Below, piece after piece: positions 8,897-17,641 of a stretch of 64,000 bases of DNA. The stretch covers positions 124,001 to 188,000 of the forward strand of contig CBDDDT010000001.1 in NCBI GenBank assembly GCA_965226755.1, read 5' to 3'. Under the pieces are notes generated by a model that worked only from the letters and a program-made list of their open reading frames with translations, was not told the DNA's origin and searched no databases. Source of the stretch: Bog-113 sp965226755. GTDB lineage: Bacteria; Acidobacteriota; Terriglobia; Bryobacterales; Bryobacteraceae. The number at the start of each line of letters is the position of its first letter. The stretch's first letter is position 1. Made by a program: the position numbers and the translations under genes.

Positions 8897-9597
8897 TCGC
8901 CTTCAACCCCGCTGCCCTCGAAACGATATCCAAATCCCCGCACCGTGACCAGATAGCGCGGTTCGTCGGGCTGGTCTTCCATCTGTTCCCGCAGCCGCCG
9001 AACGTGCACATCCACCGTGCGCGGCGTGACGTAATGCTGCTCGCCCCACACTTCGGCAAGCAGCTGCTCCCGGCTATAAGCTTTCCCGGGATTCATGAGG
9101 AAAAAATCCAGCAGCCGGAACTCGGTGGAGGTGAGCGAGAGTTCCTTGTCGCGCAGAAAGACGCGATGGCCTTCCCGATCCAGACGGAAAGGAGCGATCT
9201 TCAGGATGCCCGCGTCCTGATCCGGATCGCCGCGCCGCAGATGCGCTTTTACCCTGGCGATCAGTTCCCGCGGGCTGAAGGGTTTGGTGATGTAATCGTC
9301 GCCGCCGATTTCGAGCCCTAACACGCGGTCGACCTCATCGGAGCGGGCGGTCAAAAAGAGAATCGGGGTGCGTCCGATGCCAGGACTCTTGCGGATTTGC
9401 CGGCAAAGATCGAACCCGTCGCCGTCCGGCAGCATGACGTCCAGAATAATCAGATCAGGGCGCCAATCCACCAGTTGGTCCAGCGTTCCCTTCGAACCGG
9501 TCAGGATTTTCGAATGGAAGCCGCTATTGGCCAGGTTGTATTCCACCAACGAGGCGAGTTCGGCCTCGTCTTCAACCACGGCAACCCTTTTCGACAT
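8893..9597 (-). CDS. PhoB/OmpR-family response regulator (first copy)
   Basis: A 234-residue regulator with a receiver domain (Asp53 in IILDVMLPDGDG, FLTARSDE, YITKPFSP) and a C-terminal winged helix (LTSTEFRLLDFFLMNPGKAYS, RTVDVHVRRLREQME, TVRGFGYRFE). It is the first gene of the regulator-kinase-regulator cluster and is coupled to the kinase by an ATGA overlap. It is the likely primary partner of that kinase. Targets are unknown. Confidence 0.92.
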   Translation of the reverse strand: MSKRVAVVEDEAELASLVEYNLANSGFHSKILTGSKGTLDQLVDWRPDLIILDVMLPDGDGFDLCRQIRKSPGIGRTPILFLTARSDEVDRVLGLEIGGDDYITKPFSPRELIARVKAHLRRGDPDQDAGILKIAPFRLDREGHRVFLRDKELSLTSTEFRLLDFFLMNPGKAYSREQLLAEVWGEQHYVTPRTVDVHVRRLREQMEDQPDEPRYLVTVRGFGYRFEGSGVEGE

Positions 9598-9639
9598 GGG
9601 AGCTTTCAGTTTACCGTGAGCCAGCTCGATCCGTCCGGT

Positions 9640-10251
9640 TCACGCCGGCGGCAAACCAGCGGGGGAATGCAGCGCGCGCCGGGTCGAATCGCTGAATCGC
9701 ACCAGTAAATAAAGGGCTCCAAACAGCGCAACGCCCCCGAGCGCAAAGTGCCAGACATGCGCTTTCAAAAATCCCGCGGAAGCCGCGCCGAGAGCCATTC
9801 CGAGCCACAGATCGCCGCCATACCGCAGAACGCGCGCGAGCAGCACGACTCCCACAAACGACGTCCGCCTGGTTCCCAGCACCCCGGCTGAAATGACAAA
9901 CAGCTTCAACGGCATCGGAAACGGGATGAGCGCCGGCACAAACACCGTGACGAGCCCGTAACGCGCGAACCAGTCTCGAAACCGCTGCGCGCGTCCCGGC
10001 TTGGCGGAGCGCTCCAGAAAACGCCGGCCGCCTTTCCGCGCCGCCGTGAACAAAACCAGATTTCCGACTAGCGATCCGGCCACCGCCAGCACAGCCGAGA
10101 GCCACGCCGATCCGGGCGAATGCACCGCCAGAAAAATTACAAGCGCATCCACGCCAGCCGAGACGGGAACTCCGGTGGAATCCAAAAAAGTCAGGGCGAG
10201 AACGCCCACGGGACCTATTCCCACCAGCGCCTGCGTAAGCTCTTTCAGCAA
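9640..10251 (-). CDS. VTT/DedA-family (SNARE-associated) integral membrane protein
   Basis: A 203-residue polytopic membrane protein of the VTT/DedA superfamily, closest to the YqaA-like branch. It opens with GPVGVLALTFLDSTGVPVSAG, typical of the re-entrant loop. It continues with AGSLVGNLVLFTAARKGGRRFLE and the basic-aromatic RYGLVTVFVPALIPFPMPLKLF. Several hydrophobic helices follow. Such proteins move or scramble lipids in membranes. It lies between the two-component cluster and the exporter permease on the same strand, with 42 bp and 9 bp gaps. Confidence 0.82.
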   Translation of the reverse strand: MLKELTQALVGIGPVGVLALTFLDSTGVPVSAGVDALVIFLAVHSPGSAWLSAVLAVAGSLVGNLVLFTAARKGGRRFLERSAKPGRAQRFRDWFARYGLVTVFVPALIPFPMPLKLFVISAGVLGTRRTSFVGVVLLARVLRYGGDLWLGMALGAASAGFLKAHVWHFALGGVALFGALYLLVRFSDSTRRALHSPAGLPPA

Positions 10252-10260
10252 ATCTGAAGT

Positions 10261-11475
10261 CTACAGTACGTCCGCGAATGACTTCTTCAAGCGGTGAAAC
10301 CAAGTGTGCGAAAGGATGGCCAGCACCAAAGATCCCAGGGTCAATTCGGCCAGCGGACGCCAGGCGGGCGCATGGTTCTGAAGGAGAATGTCCCGATACC
10401 CGTTGACCAGGATAAACATAGGATTCCGGGTCAGGAGCGGGCGCAATCCAGCGGGAACCTGGCTCGGCGGATAACAGATCGGCGTGACGAAAAACCAGAT
10501 GGTCATCAGGAAACCGTTCACTTGGCCCAAATCGCGGAGGAACGCCCCGAGCGCCGACATGAACCAGCAGAATCCCACGGTGAAAATCATTTGCGGGATC
10601 AGCAATACCGGCAAGTACACCAGGGTCCAGGGGAGATGTCCACGGATGAGCAGCAACGCCACCATGAACAACGCAAGTCCGAAAGCCTCGCCTACCAGCC
10701 CGGAGCACACCAGGTTCACCGGCAGCATTTCGATCGGGAACACCAGCTTCCGGATCAACTGGCGATATTCGACCAGCACCGTCGGGGCGCGCCCGGCGGC
10801 CTCGCTGAACGCCAGCCACGGAAGCATGCCGGCCAGGAAATAGAGGGCGAACGACACGGGGCTGGGATCATTCTCGAATCGCGATTTCAAGACGAGCCCG
10901 AATACAAAGAAGTAGGTCGCCATCAGCAGCAGCGGATTCAGAATGGTCCATAGCGATCCGCCGAACGAGCCGCGCGACCGGCTCAGAATCTCCCGCCGGG
11001 TCAGGGTATAACTCAGGCGTCGATTGCGCCACACGGTCCGGAACGGAAGCAGGATCGCGCGCGGAACGCTCCACCAGATCGCGCGCCGGCGGATCGCGGC
11101 CAGATCCGTCACCCGCAGGCGGTCCACGCGCACCTGCTGTTCGCCGGATACCGTGACCTCCGCCAGGATGAATGGAAGCCCGCGCTCATAAGCCCACGCC
11201 TCGCCTTCCGTCATCGGCGACGCGTAGATGCGGTACGCGCCCGCTTCGGGCGGCAACGTCAGCGGAAGTTCAACGCGCTCTGTTTCCCCGCCTGCGGAGC
11301 CGTCGCGGAGCGCGGTCCGATCGCCTTCCACCAACAGTGCGCCGGTGCCGGAATCGAAGACCTGGTAACTGGCGCAAACGCTTCCGCCGGAACTCCACCG
11401 CTTTTCCAGTTCGAAGCGCAGGATATGGCGGCCGCCCTGGCTGGATATCTCCGGCGACGAATAGGCGGCTCTCAC
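10261..11475 (-). CDS. Polysaccharide ABC exporter permease with N-terminal Wzt-C-like domain
   Basis: A 404-residue protein read from a GTG at 11475 that overlaps the previous stop (GTGA). The C-terminal 270 residues are an ABC-2 permease of the TagG/Wzm type: SYTLTRREILSRSRGSFGG, then TILNPLLLMATYFFVFGLVL, PIEMLPVNLVCSGLVGEAFG, and TPICYPPSQVP near the end. The first 115 residues form a predicted beta-sandwich ending in PPEAGAYRIYASPMTEGEAW and PFILAEVTVSG. This resembles the carbohydrate-recognition domain that is normally the C-terminus of the Wzt ATPase. Ordinary permeases of this family are about 260-280 residues. No ATPase gene is found in the locus or elsewhere in the window. It probably exports the glycan built by the upstream transferases. 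Confidence 0.85.
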   Translation of the reverse strand: MRAAYSSPEISSQGGRHILRFELEKRWSSGGSVCASYQVFDSGTGALLVEGDRTALRDGSAGGETERVELPLTLPPEAGAYRIYASPMTEGEAWAYERGLPFILAEVTVSGEQQVRVDRLRVTDLAAIRRRAIWWSVPRAILLPFRTVWRNRRLSYTLTRREILSRSRGSFGGSLWTILNPLLLMATYFFVFGLVLKSRFENDPSPVSFALYFLAGMLPWLAFSEAAGRAPTVLVEYRQLIRKLVFPIEMLPVNLVCSGLVGEAFGLALFMVALLLIRGHLPWTLVYLPVLLIPQMIFTVGFCWFMSALGAFLRDLGQVNGFLMTIWFFVTPICYPPSQVPAGLRPLLTRNPMFILVNGYRDILLQNHAPAWRPLAELTLGSLVLAILSHTWFHRLKKSFADVL

Positions 11476-13436
11476 GCGTACAGCCAGTCCGGCCAGCGTT
11501 CCCGCACCGGCCCGATCTTGCGTCCCACCGCATAGATTCCGTCGCCGCGCCAGTAAGTCTGCGCCTGCAGCTTCTCCAGCATCAACTTGATCCACAGGAA
11601 TTCCGGGTGCGGCTCATCTCGAAAAGGGCCGGTCTCCAGCCGTTCCACCTCGAAGCCGGCGTTGGTGAACAAGTGCTGAATCTCTCCGGGCGAATACTCG
11701 CGGTTATGCCGCGCATCGGTCGCCCCGTTGGCGTCGGGCTTCAGATAGTTGGCGAAGAAACCCGGATGGTAACTCCCCAGGATCGCCGAAACCGCTCGAT
11801 AAGAAACGATGTTTGGCGTCGTCAGGACCAAGTGTCCGCCCGGCTTCAGGATGCGGTTGACTTCGCTCATCAGGAACATCGGGTCGCTGAACAAGTGTTC
11901 GATCAGTTCGCAGCAAAGCACGGTGTCGAAGCTTTCGTTCTCGTAGGGATAAGGATCCTGCTCGGCGTCGAAATGGTCGAGGACGCACTCGAAACGGTCG
12001 CCGTCCTCGGCAACGATCGCTCTCCGGTCCGCCCGGCCGGACCGGCCGTAATAACATCCCCGCACCGTGCCATACCCGAGCTTATGCTTCAGCGCGGGCG
12101 TGACTTGCAGGTACGCGCCCATTTCCAGGATCGATTTCGACGCGTCGCCGGGCGGCGTGATCTCCAGGGTGCGCATCAGCCGTGAAGAATGCTGCTCGAA
12201 GTAATCGCGCGCCCCGGGATCGGTCGCCCAACCCCGGACATACTCGCGATCCACGATCGGCGCCGGAGGCTCCGCTGGCGGCGCCGGGGGGACGACTTCG
12301 CCGAGCGAACCAGGCGTAAGCCCGGAAACGACCTCCTGGAGAAAATTCGCATATCCGCGGGCGACCGTCCGCCAACCGCATTCGCGCACCGCCCACGCGC
12401 GTGCTTTCGCGCCGATATGGCGGCCCACATCCGGGCGCGTAACCAGCAGATGGAGATACTCGAAGATCGTCTCCTCTTCGCCCGGTCCCACAGGAGTTTT
12501 CAGGCACGTGTCGTCGGGAAGCTCGGCGAAAGCGCCGATGTCGCTCACCAGCGCCGGCCGGCCCGCGCTGAACGCGCGCATCAGGCTGCCCGAGGACTCG
12601 CCCACGGTCGGATAGCGCAAATTCACGATCACGTCGCAGGCGTTAATATAGGCCGCGAAATCCGCTTCCGGCGTATAACCGAGCAGGCGCACATGCGGCT
12701 CCAGATCCAGCGTCTGGATCAATTCAAGGATCGGCAGGTCCGGATGCGGTTCGCCGCCCAGCACCATCTTCACGCGAGGGTCGATCCTCACCAGCCGCCG
12801 GAGCGCCCGCAGGGTTTCCGCAATTCTTTTGTAGGGTTTGATATAGCCGAAGGCGCCGAGCAGCGGCGTCGTCTCATCCAGCCCCAGACGCGACCGGATG
12901 GCGCTCCGGGAGTTCACATGACCGTCGGCGGACGGCGGCGCATCGACCCACGCGCCATGCGGAATGACCGCGCCTGGCCCCTGATATCCGGCATCGCGCA
13001 TCCGGCTCATCACATACTCGCTATGCGCAATCACGCCGCGCGCTGTTCCCGCCACGCGCCGAAGCATGGGAACGCCATCGTAATCCGGTCCCACGGCAAG
13101 AGTGCGGGCTTGTTCCGCGCGATCCCGGGCGGGAGCGCCGCCCGCGAACTCGCATTCGCGCACATAGGCCGCCCAGTCGCCCCGCCGGATCGTCAGGTCG
13201 GCCACCAGGTGGTGAAGATTCGCCTCATGCATGACGACAACGCCCGGATAGCGGAGGGCCATCTCGTACACGAAATCATGGTCGGCATTGTTGCCGAGCT
13301 GATACAGCGCGACATCGAAATGCGCGGGGTCGAATTCCAATTCCGCGCGATCGAATGGCGTTACGGCGCAAATCCGCCGCAGCTCTTCCAACAGAGCGGC
13401 GGAGTAATCCGCGATGCCGCTGCGCGCCGGCGGCAT
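11472..13436 (-). CDS. GT4 glycosyltransferase fused to a SAM-dependent methyltransferase
   Basis: A 654-residue two-domain enzyme. Residues 1-370 are a GT-B glycosyltransferase of family 4 (LLGAFGYIKPYKRI, VRLLGYTPEADFAAYINACD, PTVGESSGSLMRAFSAGRPAL). A Pro-rich linker (about 385-400) leads to a class I methyltransferase (about 410-640; SILEMGAYLQVTPA, FDTVLCCELIEHLFSDP, ILKPGGHLVLTTPN). It should add a sugar and methylate the glycan, perhaps as a capping step before export. The coordinates use ATG 13436. The in-frame codons upstream (LRIAFFSP) match the usual GT4 N-terminus, so the true start may be CTG 13458-13460 or ATT 13467-13469. Confidence 0.87.
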   Translation of the reverse strand: MPPARSGIADYSAALLEELRRICAVTPFDRAELEFDPAHFDVALYQLGNNADHDFVYEMALRYPGVVVMHEANLHHLVADLTIRRGDWAAYVRECEFAGGAPARDRAEQARTLAVGPDYDGVPMLRRVAGTARGVIAHSEYVMSRMRDAGYQGPGAVIPHGAWVDAPPSADGHVNSRSAIRSRLGLDETTPLLGAFGYIKPYKRIAETLRALRRLVRIDPRVKMVLGGEPHPDLPILELIQTLDLEPHVRLLGYTPEADFAAYINACDVIVNLRYPTVGESSGSLMRAFSAGRPALVSDIGAFAELPDDTCLKTPVGPGEEETIFEYLHLLVTRPDVGRHIGAKARAWAVRECGWRTVARGYANFLQEVVSGLTPGSLGEVVPPAPPAEPPAPIVDREYVRGWATDPGARDYFEQHSSRLMRTLEITPPGDASKSILEMGAYLQVTPALKHKLGYGTVRGCYYGRSGRADRRAIVAEDGDRFECVLDHFDAEQDPYPYENESFDTVLCCELIEHLFSDPMFLMSEVNRILKPGGHLVLTTPNIVSYRAVSAILGSYHPGFFANYLKPDANGATDARHNREYSPGEIQHLFTNAGFEVERLETGPFRDEPHPEFLWIKLMLEKLQAQTYWRGDGIYAVGRKIGPVRERWPDWLYA

Positions 13437-13468
13437 AGGGGAGAAGAAAGCGATCCGCAGATTCTGAA

Positions 13469-14191
13469 TCAGTGGGCCAGCTCCATGGAGAATGTCCCCA
13501 TGGTGAGCGGCACCCGCACCACCACCGGCGTGCGCACCGCATCGCGCGCGAAGTAAATCTCCACAGTCTGCCTGACCGACGGTCCCGTTATCTCGGCGCC
13601 CACGCGATCCGCGTCAATCATGCGATCGCCCGATTTCACCTTCTGCGCGCCCAGATAACTCAACCGAACTTCATACTTCGACCCCAACAGCACGGTCTGA
13701 TTCGGAGGAATGCGCCCGCTGGTCAATTCGCGCCGGGTCAGGAACGCGAATCCAAGGGCGTCGCGCACGCATTCCGGCACAGCGAACGTGCTTTCGCCGC
13801 CGCTGTTGGTGGTGGTCTTGCGAGTGACCGTCATCGCCTTCTGATCTACGATTTCCGTCTCGCCGGTTTTGACGGAACCGTGTTCGAGGTCGCGCGTAAG
13901 CCGGTCCATGCAGTAGTTGCCGGTCGTCACCGCGTGATAGGAGTTGATAAGGGTAAAGCCAGGGATGCGCGCATCGAAGCTCAGATCCAGGTCCCACACC
14001 GGGGCCTGCGCCGAACCGATATTGCGCGCTTTCCAGTGAGCTTCGCCGAGCGTCAGTCCGCTGGGCCAGTTGATGTTGTAGTCGAGGCTCTCATTGGGAA
14101 ACGCTGGCGCCGCCGAGGCCGCCCCAAGAGCGGGAGCGAACGCCATCGAAGCCAGGCCGAGAATTACGCCCAGGCCCGCAAAGCTTCTCAT
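13469..14191 (-). CDS. DUF3108-type secreted protein in the glycan locus
   Basis: A 240-residue protein beginning at ATG 14191, which overlaps the stop of the GT4 gene (ATGA). It has a signal peptide (about 1-26, MRSFAGLGVILGLASMAFAPA). The mature part has the DUF3108 pattern: ESLDYNINWPSGLTLGEAHW, then DLSFDARIPGFTLINSYHA, then DRVGAEITGPSVRQTVEIYF. Members are periplasmic proteins of unknown function, often next to surface-glycan or lipoprotein genes. It lies inside the glycosyltransferase run, so a role in handling the glycan outside the membrane is a reasonable inference. Confidence 0.8.
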   Translation of the reverse strand: MRSFAGLGVILGLASMAFAPALGAASAAPAFPNESLDYNINWPSGLTLGEAHWKARNIGSAQAPVWDLDLSFDARIPGFTLINSYHAVTTGNYCMDRLTRDLEHGSVKTGETEIVDQKAMTVTRKTTTNSGGESTFAVPECVRDALGFAFLTRRELTSGRIPPNQTVLLGSKYEVRLSYLGAQKVKSGDRMIDADRVGAEITGPSVRQTVEIYFARDAVRTPVVVRVPLTMGTFSMELAH

Positions 14192-15357
14192 CGTCCTGAA
14201 CCGGATCGAGGCGTCGCGGATACGGCCGCGACCGCTCCCTGACGCGCCTCCGTAACCTCCTCGTAAATGCCGAGCGTCATGCGGGCGGTCTTTTGCCACG
14301 TGAACCCGGCGGCTTGTTGCTGCCCGAGCCGCTCCATCCGCGCCCGCAACTCGTGATCCACCAGGATGTCTTTCAGCGCCCGCGCAATCTCCTCCTGCCG
14401 GTGCGGATCAAACAGCAGACCCGCGCCGTCCGCCACTTCCGGCATGGAGGAAGTATTGGCGCACGCCACCGCGCGTCCGCACGCCATCGCCTCCAGAATG
14501 GGGATTCCGAATCCCTCGTAGTAAGACGGAAAAACGAAACAGTCGCAACTGTTATAGAGCTGCAGTAAATCGTTGTCCGTGACGAAGCCCAGAAAGCGGA
14601 TCCGGTCTTCAATCCCGGAGTGCCTGGCCGCTTCCCGCACGCGTCCGCCGAACCATGTGTCCTGTCCCGCCAGAACCAACTGGTGAGGCAGCTGCGGGCA
14701 TTGCCTGACCAGATCCGCGAAGGCGGCGATCAAACCGATATGATTCTTGCGCGGCTGCAGATCACCCACCGAAAGAACAAAAGACCCTTTTACGTGCAGC
14801 GCGTTCTTCACATGGCGCGCCGCCGCCTGACGATTCACGACCCGAAAAAACGGGCTGGCCGCATCCGGCACCACCACCACCTTGTCGGGATGAACGTTGT
14901 AGGCACGCAAAATGGAATCGCGGGAAAACTCGCTGCCCGTGATAATTTTCGCCGCGATTCTGGCCGTGCGGGCCACGGTGAACTCGAGCTGCTTCCGCCG
15001 CAACGCCGTAAAATACTCCGGCCGCTCCAGGAAGCTGACGTCATGAATGCTCACGATCACGGGAACGGGGCAAAGCAGCGGCGCCGTGTACTGGACGTGC
15101 AACAGGTGCGGGCGATCCCCGCGCAGTTGGCGCGACAAACCGTAGCCGAGCCGCGCGAACGGATTGCGCGAAACATGCCGGATGTGGAAGCGGTCCGGAA
15201 TCCAGGCCTCGGCTTCCTTCACCGCGACATACGCGAAGAAGTCCGATTTTTTGTCCACAGCTGCGAACGCCCCCAGCAGATTCCGGGCATACACTTCGTT
15301 CCCGGTTAACCGCTGGCCGATGGCGTGAGCGTCGAAGGCATATCGCATCCGGACCAT
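14188..15357 (-). CDS. GT4 family glycosyltransferase
   Basis: A 389-residue GT-B glycosyltransferase. The N-terminal acceptor domain shows LTGNEVYARNLLGAFAAVDK and VSIHDVSFLERPEYF. The C-terminal donor domain shows SFVLSVGDLQPRKNHIGLI, IRFLGFVTDNDLLQLYNSCD and the EX7E-like PSYYEGFGIPILEAMACG. It would transfer a nucleotide-sugar-derived residue onto the growing surface glycan. An ATG at 15348 (MRYAFDAHAIG) is an equally good start. It is 32 bp downstream of the next GT4 gene and is coupled to the DUF3108 gene. Confidence 0.9.
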   Translation of the reverse strand: MVRMRYAFDAHAIGQRLTGNEVYARNLLGAFAAVDKKSDFFAYVAVKEAEAWIPDRFHIRHVSRNPFARLGYGLSRQLRGDRPHLLHVQYTAPLLCPVPVIVSIHDVSFLERPEYFTALRRKQLEFTVARTARIAAKIITGSEFSRDSILRAYNVHPDKVVVVPDAASPFFRVVNRQAAARHVKNALHVKGSFVLSVGDLQPRKNHIGLIAAFADLVRQCPQLPHQLVLAGQDTWFGGRVREAARHSGIEDRIRFLGFVTDNDLLQLYNSCDCFVFPSYYEGFGIPILEAMACGRAVACANTSSMPEVADGAGLLFDPHRQEEIARALKDILVDHELRARMERLGQQQAAGFTWQKTARMTLGIYEEVTEARQGAVAAVSATPRSGSGR

Positions 15358-15389
15358 ATCAGTATAATCTCACGCTATCTTTATTGAAT

Positions 15390-16589
15390 TCAGTCTTCCA
15401 GGCGCCGCGAAAGAGTGTTCCACGCTACGTTCCATGTATATTTACGCTCAAACAGTTCTCTGCCGGAATTTGCAATTTTTTGTCTTAATTCTTTGTCGAT
15501 CAGCAGGCGCGCGATGCTGGTCGTAAAAAACTCGGGCGTGTCCGCGAGCACAATCGAATCCCCATCCACGCCCTCCAGGCCCTCGGCGCCGACCCGTGTC
15601 GACACCACCGCCCGCTGCGCTGCCCAAGCTTCGACAATCTTCAGCCGCGTCCCGCTTCCCGAACGCAAGGGCGCGATGCAGATTTGCGCCGACGCGAGAT
15701 GCGGAAACGGATCTTGCACCCACCCGGTGCATTCGACCCCCTCCATGCCGCGCACGTCTCCCGCGATCGCGTGAGCGTTCTTTCCGATGACGCGGAAGAC
15801 GAGGGCCGGGAAGTGAAGCTTCAGCGCGGGCCATACGCGCTTCAAGAACCAGCGCAAGCCGCTCCGGTTGGGCTCATATTCCAGATTGCCCGAAAATGCG
15901 ATGGCCTGGTCGGGCGTGCGCTCGAGCGGTTCGCGCCAGGGAATCGCATTGGGGTATACGCACACGGGCAGCGACGGCGCGAGCCCGCGAACGCGACGGG
16001 CATCTTCCTCGGACGTGGCCAGGGCCAGATCGCACTCCGGCATCCATTGCTTCTCTTCGCGCCGCGCCGCCGCGGCGAACGCCCGGTGCATGATGGATCC
16101 CGGGAAGGCCGACGCCCGCGCGCAGCCCGCGTGCCACTCCGATTCGATGTTGTGCAGATCCAGCACGACCCGCCGCGCGAATCGTTTGATTAACGGGATA
16201 TAGGAAGCGGACCAGAAGTGTTCCAGAACCGCGAGGTCGTAGGTTCTGCTCCCGATCAACGCCTCGATTTCGGCGTCATATCCTCCGAAGCGATCGACCA
16301 GCGGAGGTCTGCCTTTCAGGATGCGCATTCCGTTCCGCGCTGCGCGCGCCGCGAAGTCGCCGCGGTGCGGATGCAGCGGCACCGCCTGCGCGCGGCGCAC
16401 GAGCCCACTGGGAAGCGCTTCCAAGGTTTTCTGGCCGGGATGTTGGAACACGATCAGATCCAATTCGTACCGTGCGCCCAGGTACTGGAGCAGGGAAGCG
16501 GTCCGCAGCGCTCCGCCGCCGTCCAGCGGATAAGGAGCTTCCGGGGAGATCATTAGTGCGCGGGGCACGCCTTCATCCGAACCGCGCAA
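15390..16589 (-). CDS. GT4 family glycosyltransferase (EPS-type)
   Basis: A 399-residue GT-B enzyme. Seen are SPEAPYPLDGGGALRTASLL at the N-terminus, VVLDLHNIESEW in the middle, IAFSGNLEYEPNRSGLRWFL at the inter-domain region, and PLRSGSGTRLKIVEAWAAQR for donor binding. The ATG at 16589 overlaps the upstream gene by 17 bp. A GTG at 16568 (VPRALMISPEAP) would avoid this and may be the real start. The family resembles sugar transferases seen in exopolysaccharide loci. Confidence 0.88.
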   Translation of the reverse strand: MRGSDEGVPRALMISPEAPYPLDGGGALRTASLLQYLGARYELDLIVFQHPGQKTLEALPSGLVRRAQAVPLHPHRGDFAARAARNGMRILKGRPPLVDRFGGYDAEIEALIGSRTYDLAVLEHFWSASYIPLIKRFARRVVLDLHNIESEWHAGCARASAFPGSIMHRAFAAAARREEKQWMPECDLALATSEEDARRVRGLAPSLPVCVYPNAIPWREPLERTPDQAIAFSGNLEYEPNRSGLRWFLKRVWPALKLHFPALVFRVIGKNAHAIAGDVRGMEGVECTGWVQDPFPHLASAQICIAPLRSGSGTRLKIVEAWAAQRAVVSTRVGAEGLEGVDGDSIVLADTPEFFTTSIARLLIDKELRQKIANSGRELFERKYTWNVAWNTLSRRLED

Positions 16590-17634
16590 GCGACTCTCCG
16601 TAAACCGCGCGCGTTTGCCGCGCCGTGGCGGCCCAGGAGAACTGCGCGGCGCGTTTCCGGCTCTTGCTCCGGTGCGCCTCGGCCAGCCCCGGCGAATCGA
16701 CCAATGCGCGCATCAGCGCGGCGAGTTCCCGGGGCGAATCCGCCCGCAGCGCGGCATCTCCGGCGACTTCCACCAGCGCCGGATCGCTCGATGTGATCAC
16801 CACGGCCCCGCATTGCATCGCTTCGAGCACCGGCAACCCGAACCCTTCATAGTGAGACGGATAAACCAGTGCGATCGCGCCCGCGTAAAGCCCGGCGAGA
16901 TCCGCGTCGCTCACTTCACCGATCAGCCGCAGCCCGGGCTCGTCCTCGAACACCGGCCCGTCCGCGCGCCTGCGCCCGGCCAGCACCAGATCCACCCCGC
17001 ACGCGGCGCGAATGCCGCGCCAAGCCTCCACCAACAATGGAAGGTTTTTCCGCGGCTCGAGAGTACCCACAAAAAGGAAATAAGGCTGGTCCGCCGGCAT
17101 GGCCGCCGTTGCCGGGGACGGCGCGGGCATGGGCCCGAGCGGGACCGCGACGACGCGCTCCGGCGCCAGTCCGAAGTGTTCGATCGCCTCCCTGCGAATA
17201 GCCTCGGTGGGCGTCACGCACATCGTCGCGATTCCTAGACGCAGCAGCCACGGCGCACGACGGCGCACCCGTTCCGCGTCTTCGTGCCAGCCCGGGTTCC
17301 TCCAAGGGGAAAGATCATGCAGGGTTAGAACGGAAGGCCGCGCATTGAGGTAGGGCACCTCGAAGTTGGTTCCGTGGAAGACTTGCGCATGCACGCGCCG
17401 CATGGCGAGCGAAGCGCCCAAAAGCCACCACTTGCGTTCCACCCGGGTGTGCGGCAGCGTTCCCGCACGCAAGTTCCCGAGATGCGGCGCCGGGGCCGTA
17501 AAAGCCTGGTCGCTGAGAAGCGTAAACACATCTTCGGGATATTCGCGAGCGAGCGCGCCGGCGAGTTCTTCGGTGTACCGGCGCAGTCCTCCGCTCGACA
17601 GGCTGAGGGGCGTCGCGTCCAGCGCAACGCGCAT
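16573..17634 (-). CDS. GT4 family glycosyltransferase
   Basis: A 353-residue GT-B enzyme beginning MRVALDATPLSLSSGGLRRY. The donor half carries YFLFVGTLEPRKNLPLLVEA, LRLIGEVSDADLAGLYAGAI and PSHYEGFGLPVLEAMQCGAV. It starts 7 bp after the end of rfbA, so it belongs to the same operon. It is one of three free-standing GT4 proteins plus one fused copy, enough for an oligosaccharide repeat of several residues. Confidence 0.9.
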   Translation of the reverse strand: MRVALDATPLSLSSGGLRRYTEELAGALAREYPEDVFTLLSDQAFTAPAPHLGNLRAGTLPHTRVERKWWLLGASLAMRRVHAQVFHGTNFEVPYLNARPSVLTLHDLSPWRNPGWHEDAERVRRRAPWLLRLGIATMCVTPTEAIRREAIEHFGLAPERVVAVPLGPMPAPSPATAAMPADQPYFLFVGTLEPRKNLPLLVEAWRGIRAACGVDLVLAGRRRADGPVFEDEPGLRLIGEVSDADLAGLYAGAIALVYPSHYEGFGLPVLEAMQCGAVVITSSDPALVEVAGDAALRADSPRELAALMRALVDSPGLAEAHRSKSRKRAAQFSWAATARQTRAVYGESLARFG

Positions 17635-17641
17635 CGGCCCG

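Noticed and set aside
9611..10819. A long minus-strand frame overlapping the VTT protein and the exporter permease
   Set aside because: Covers two genes with clear families in another frame, and itself shows no membrane or domain pattern.
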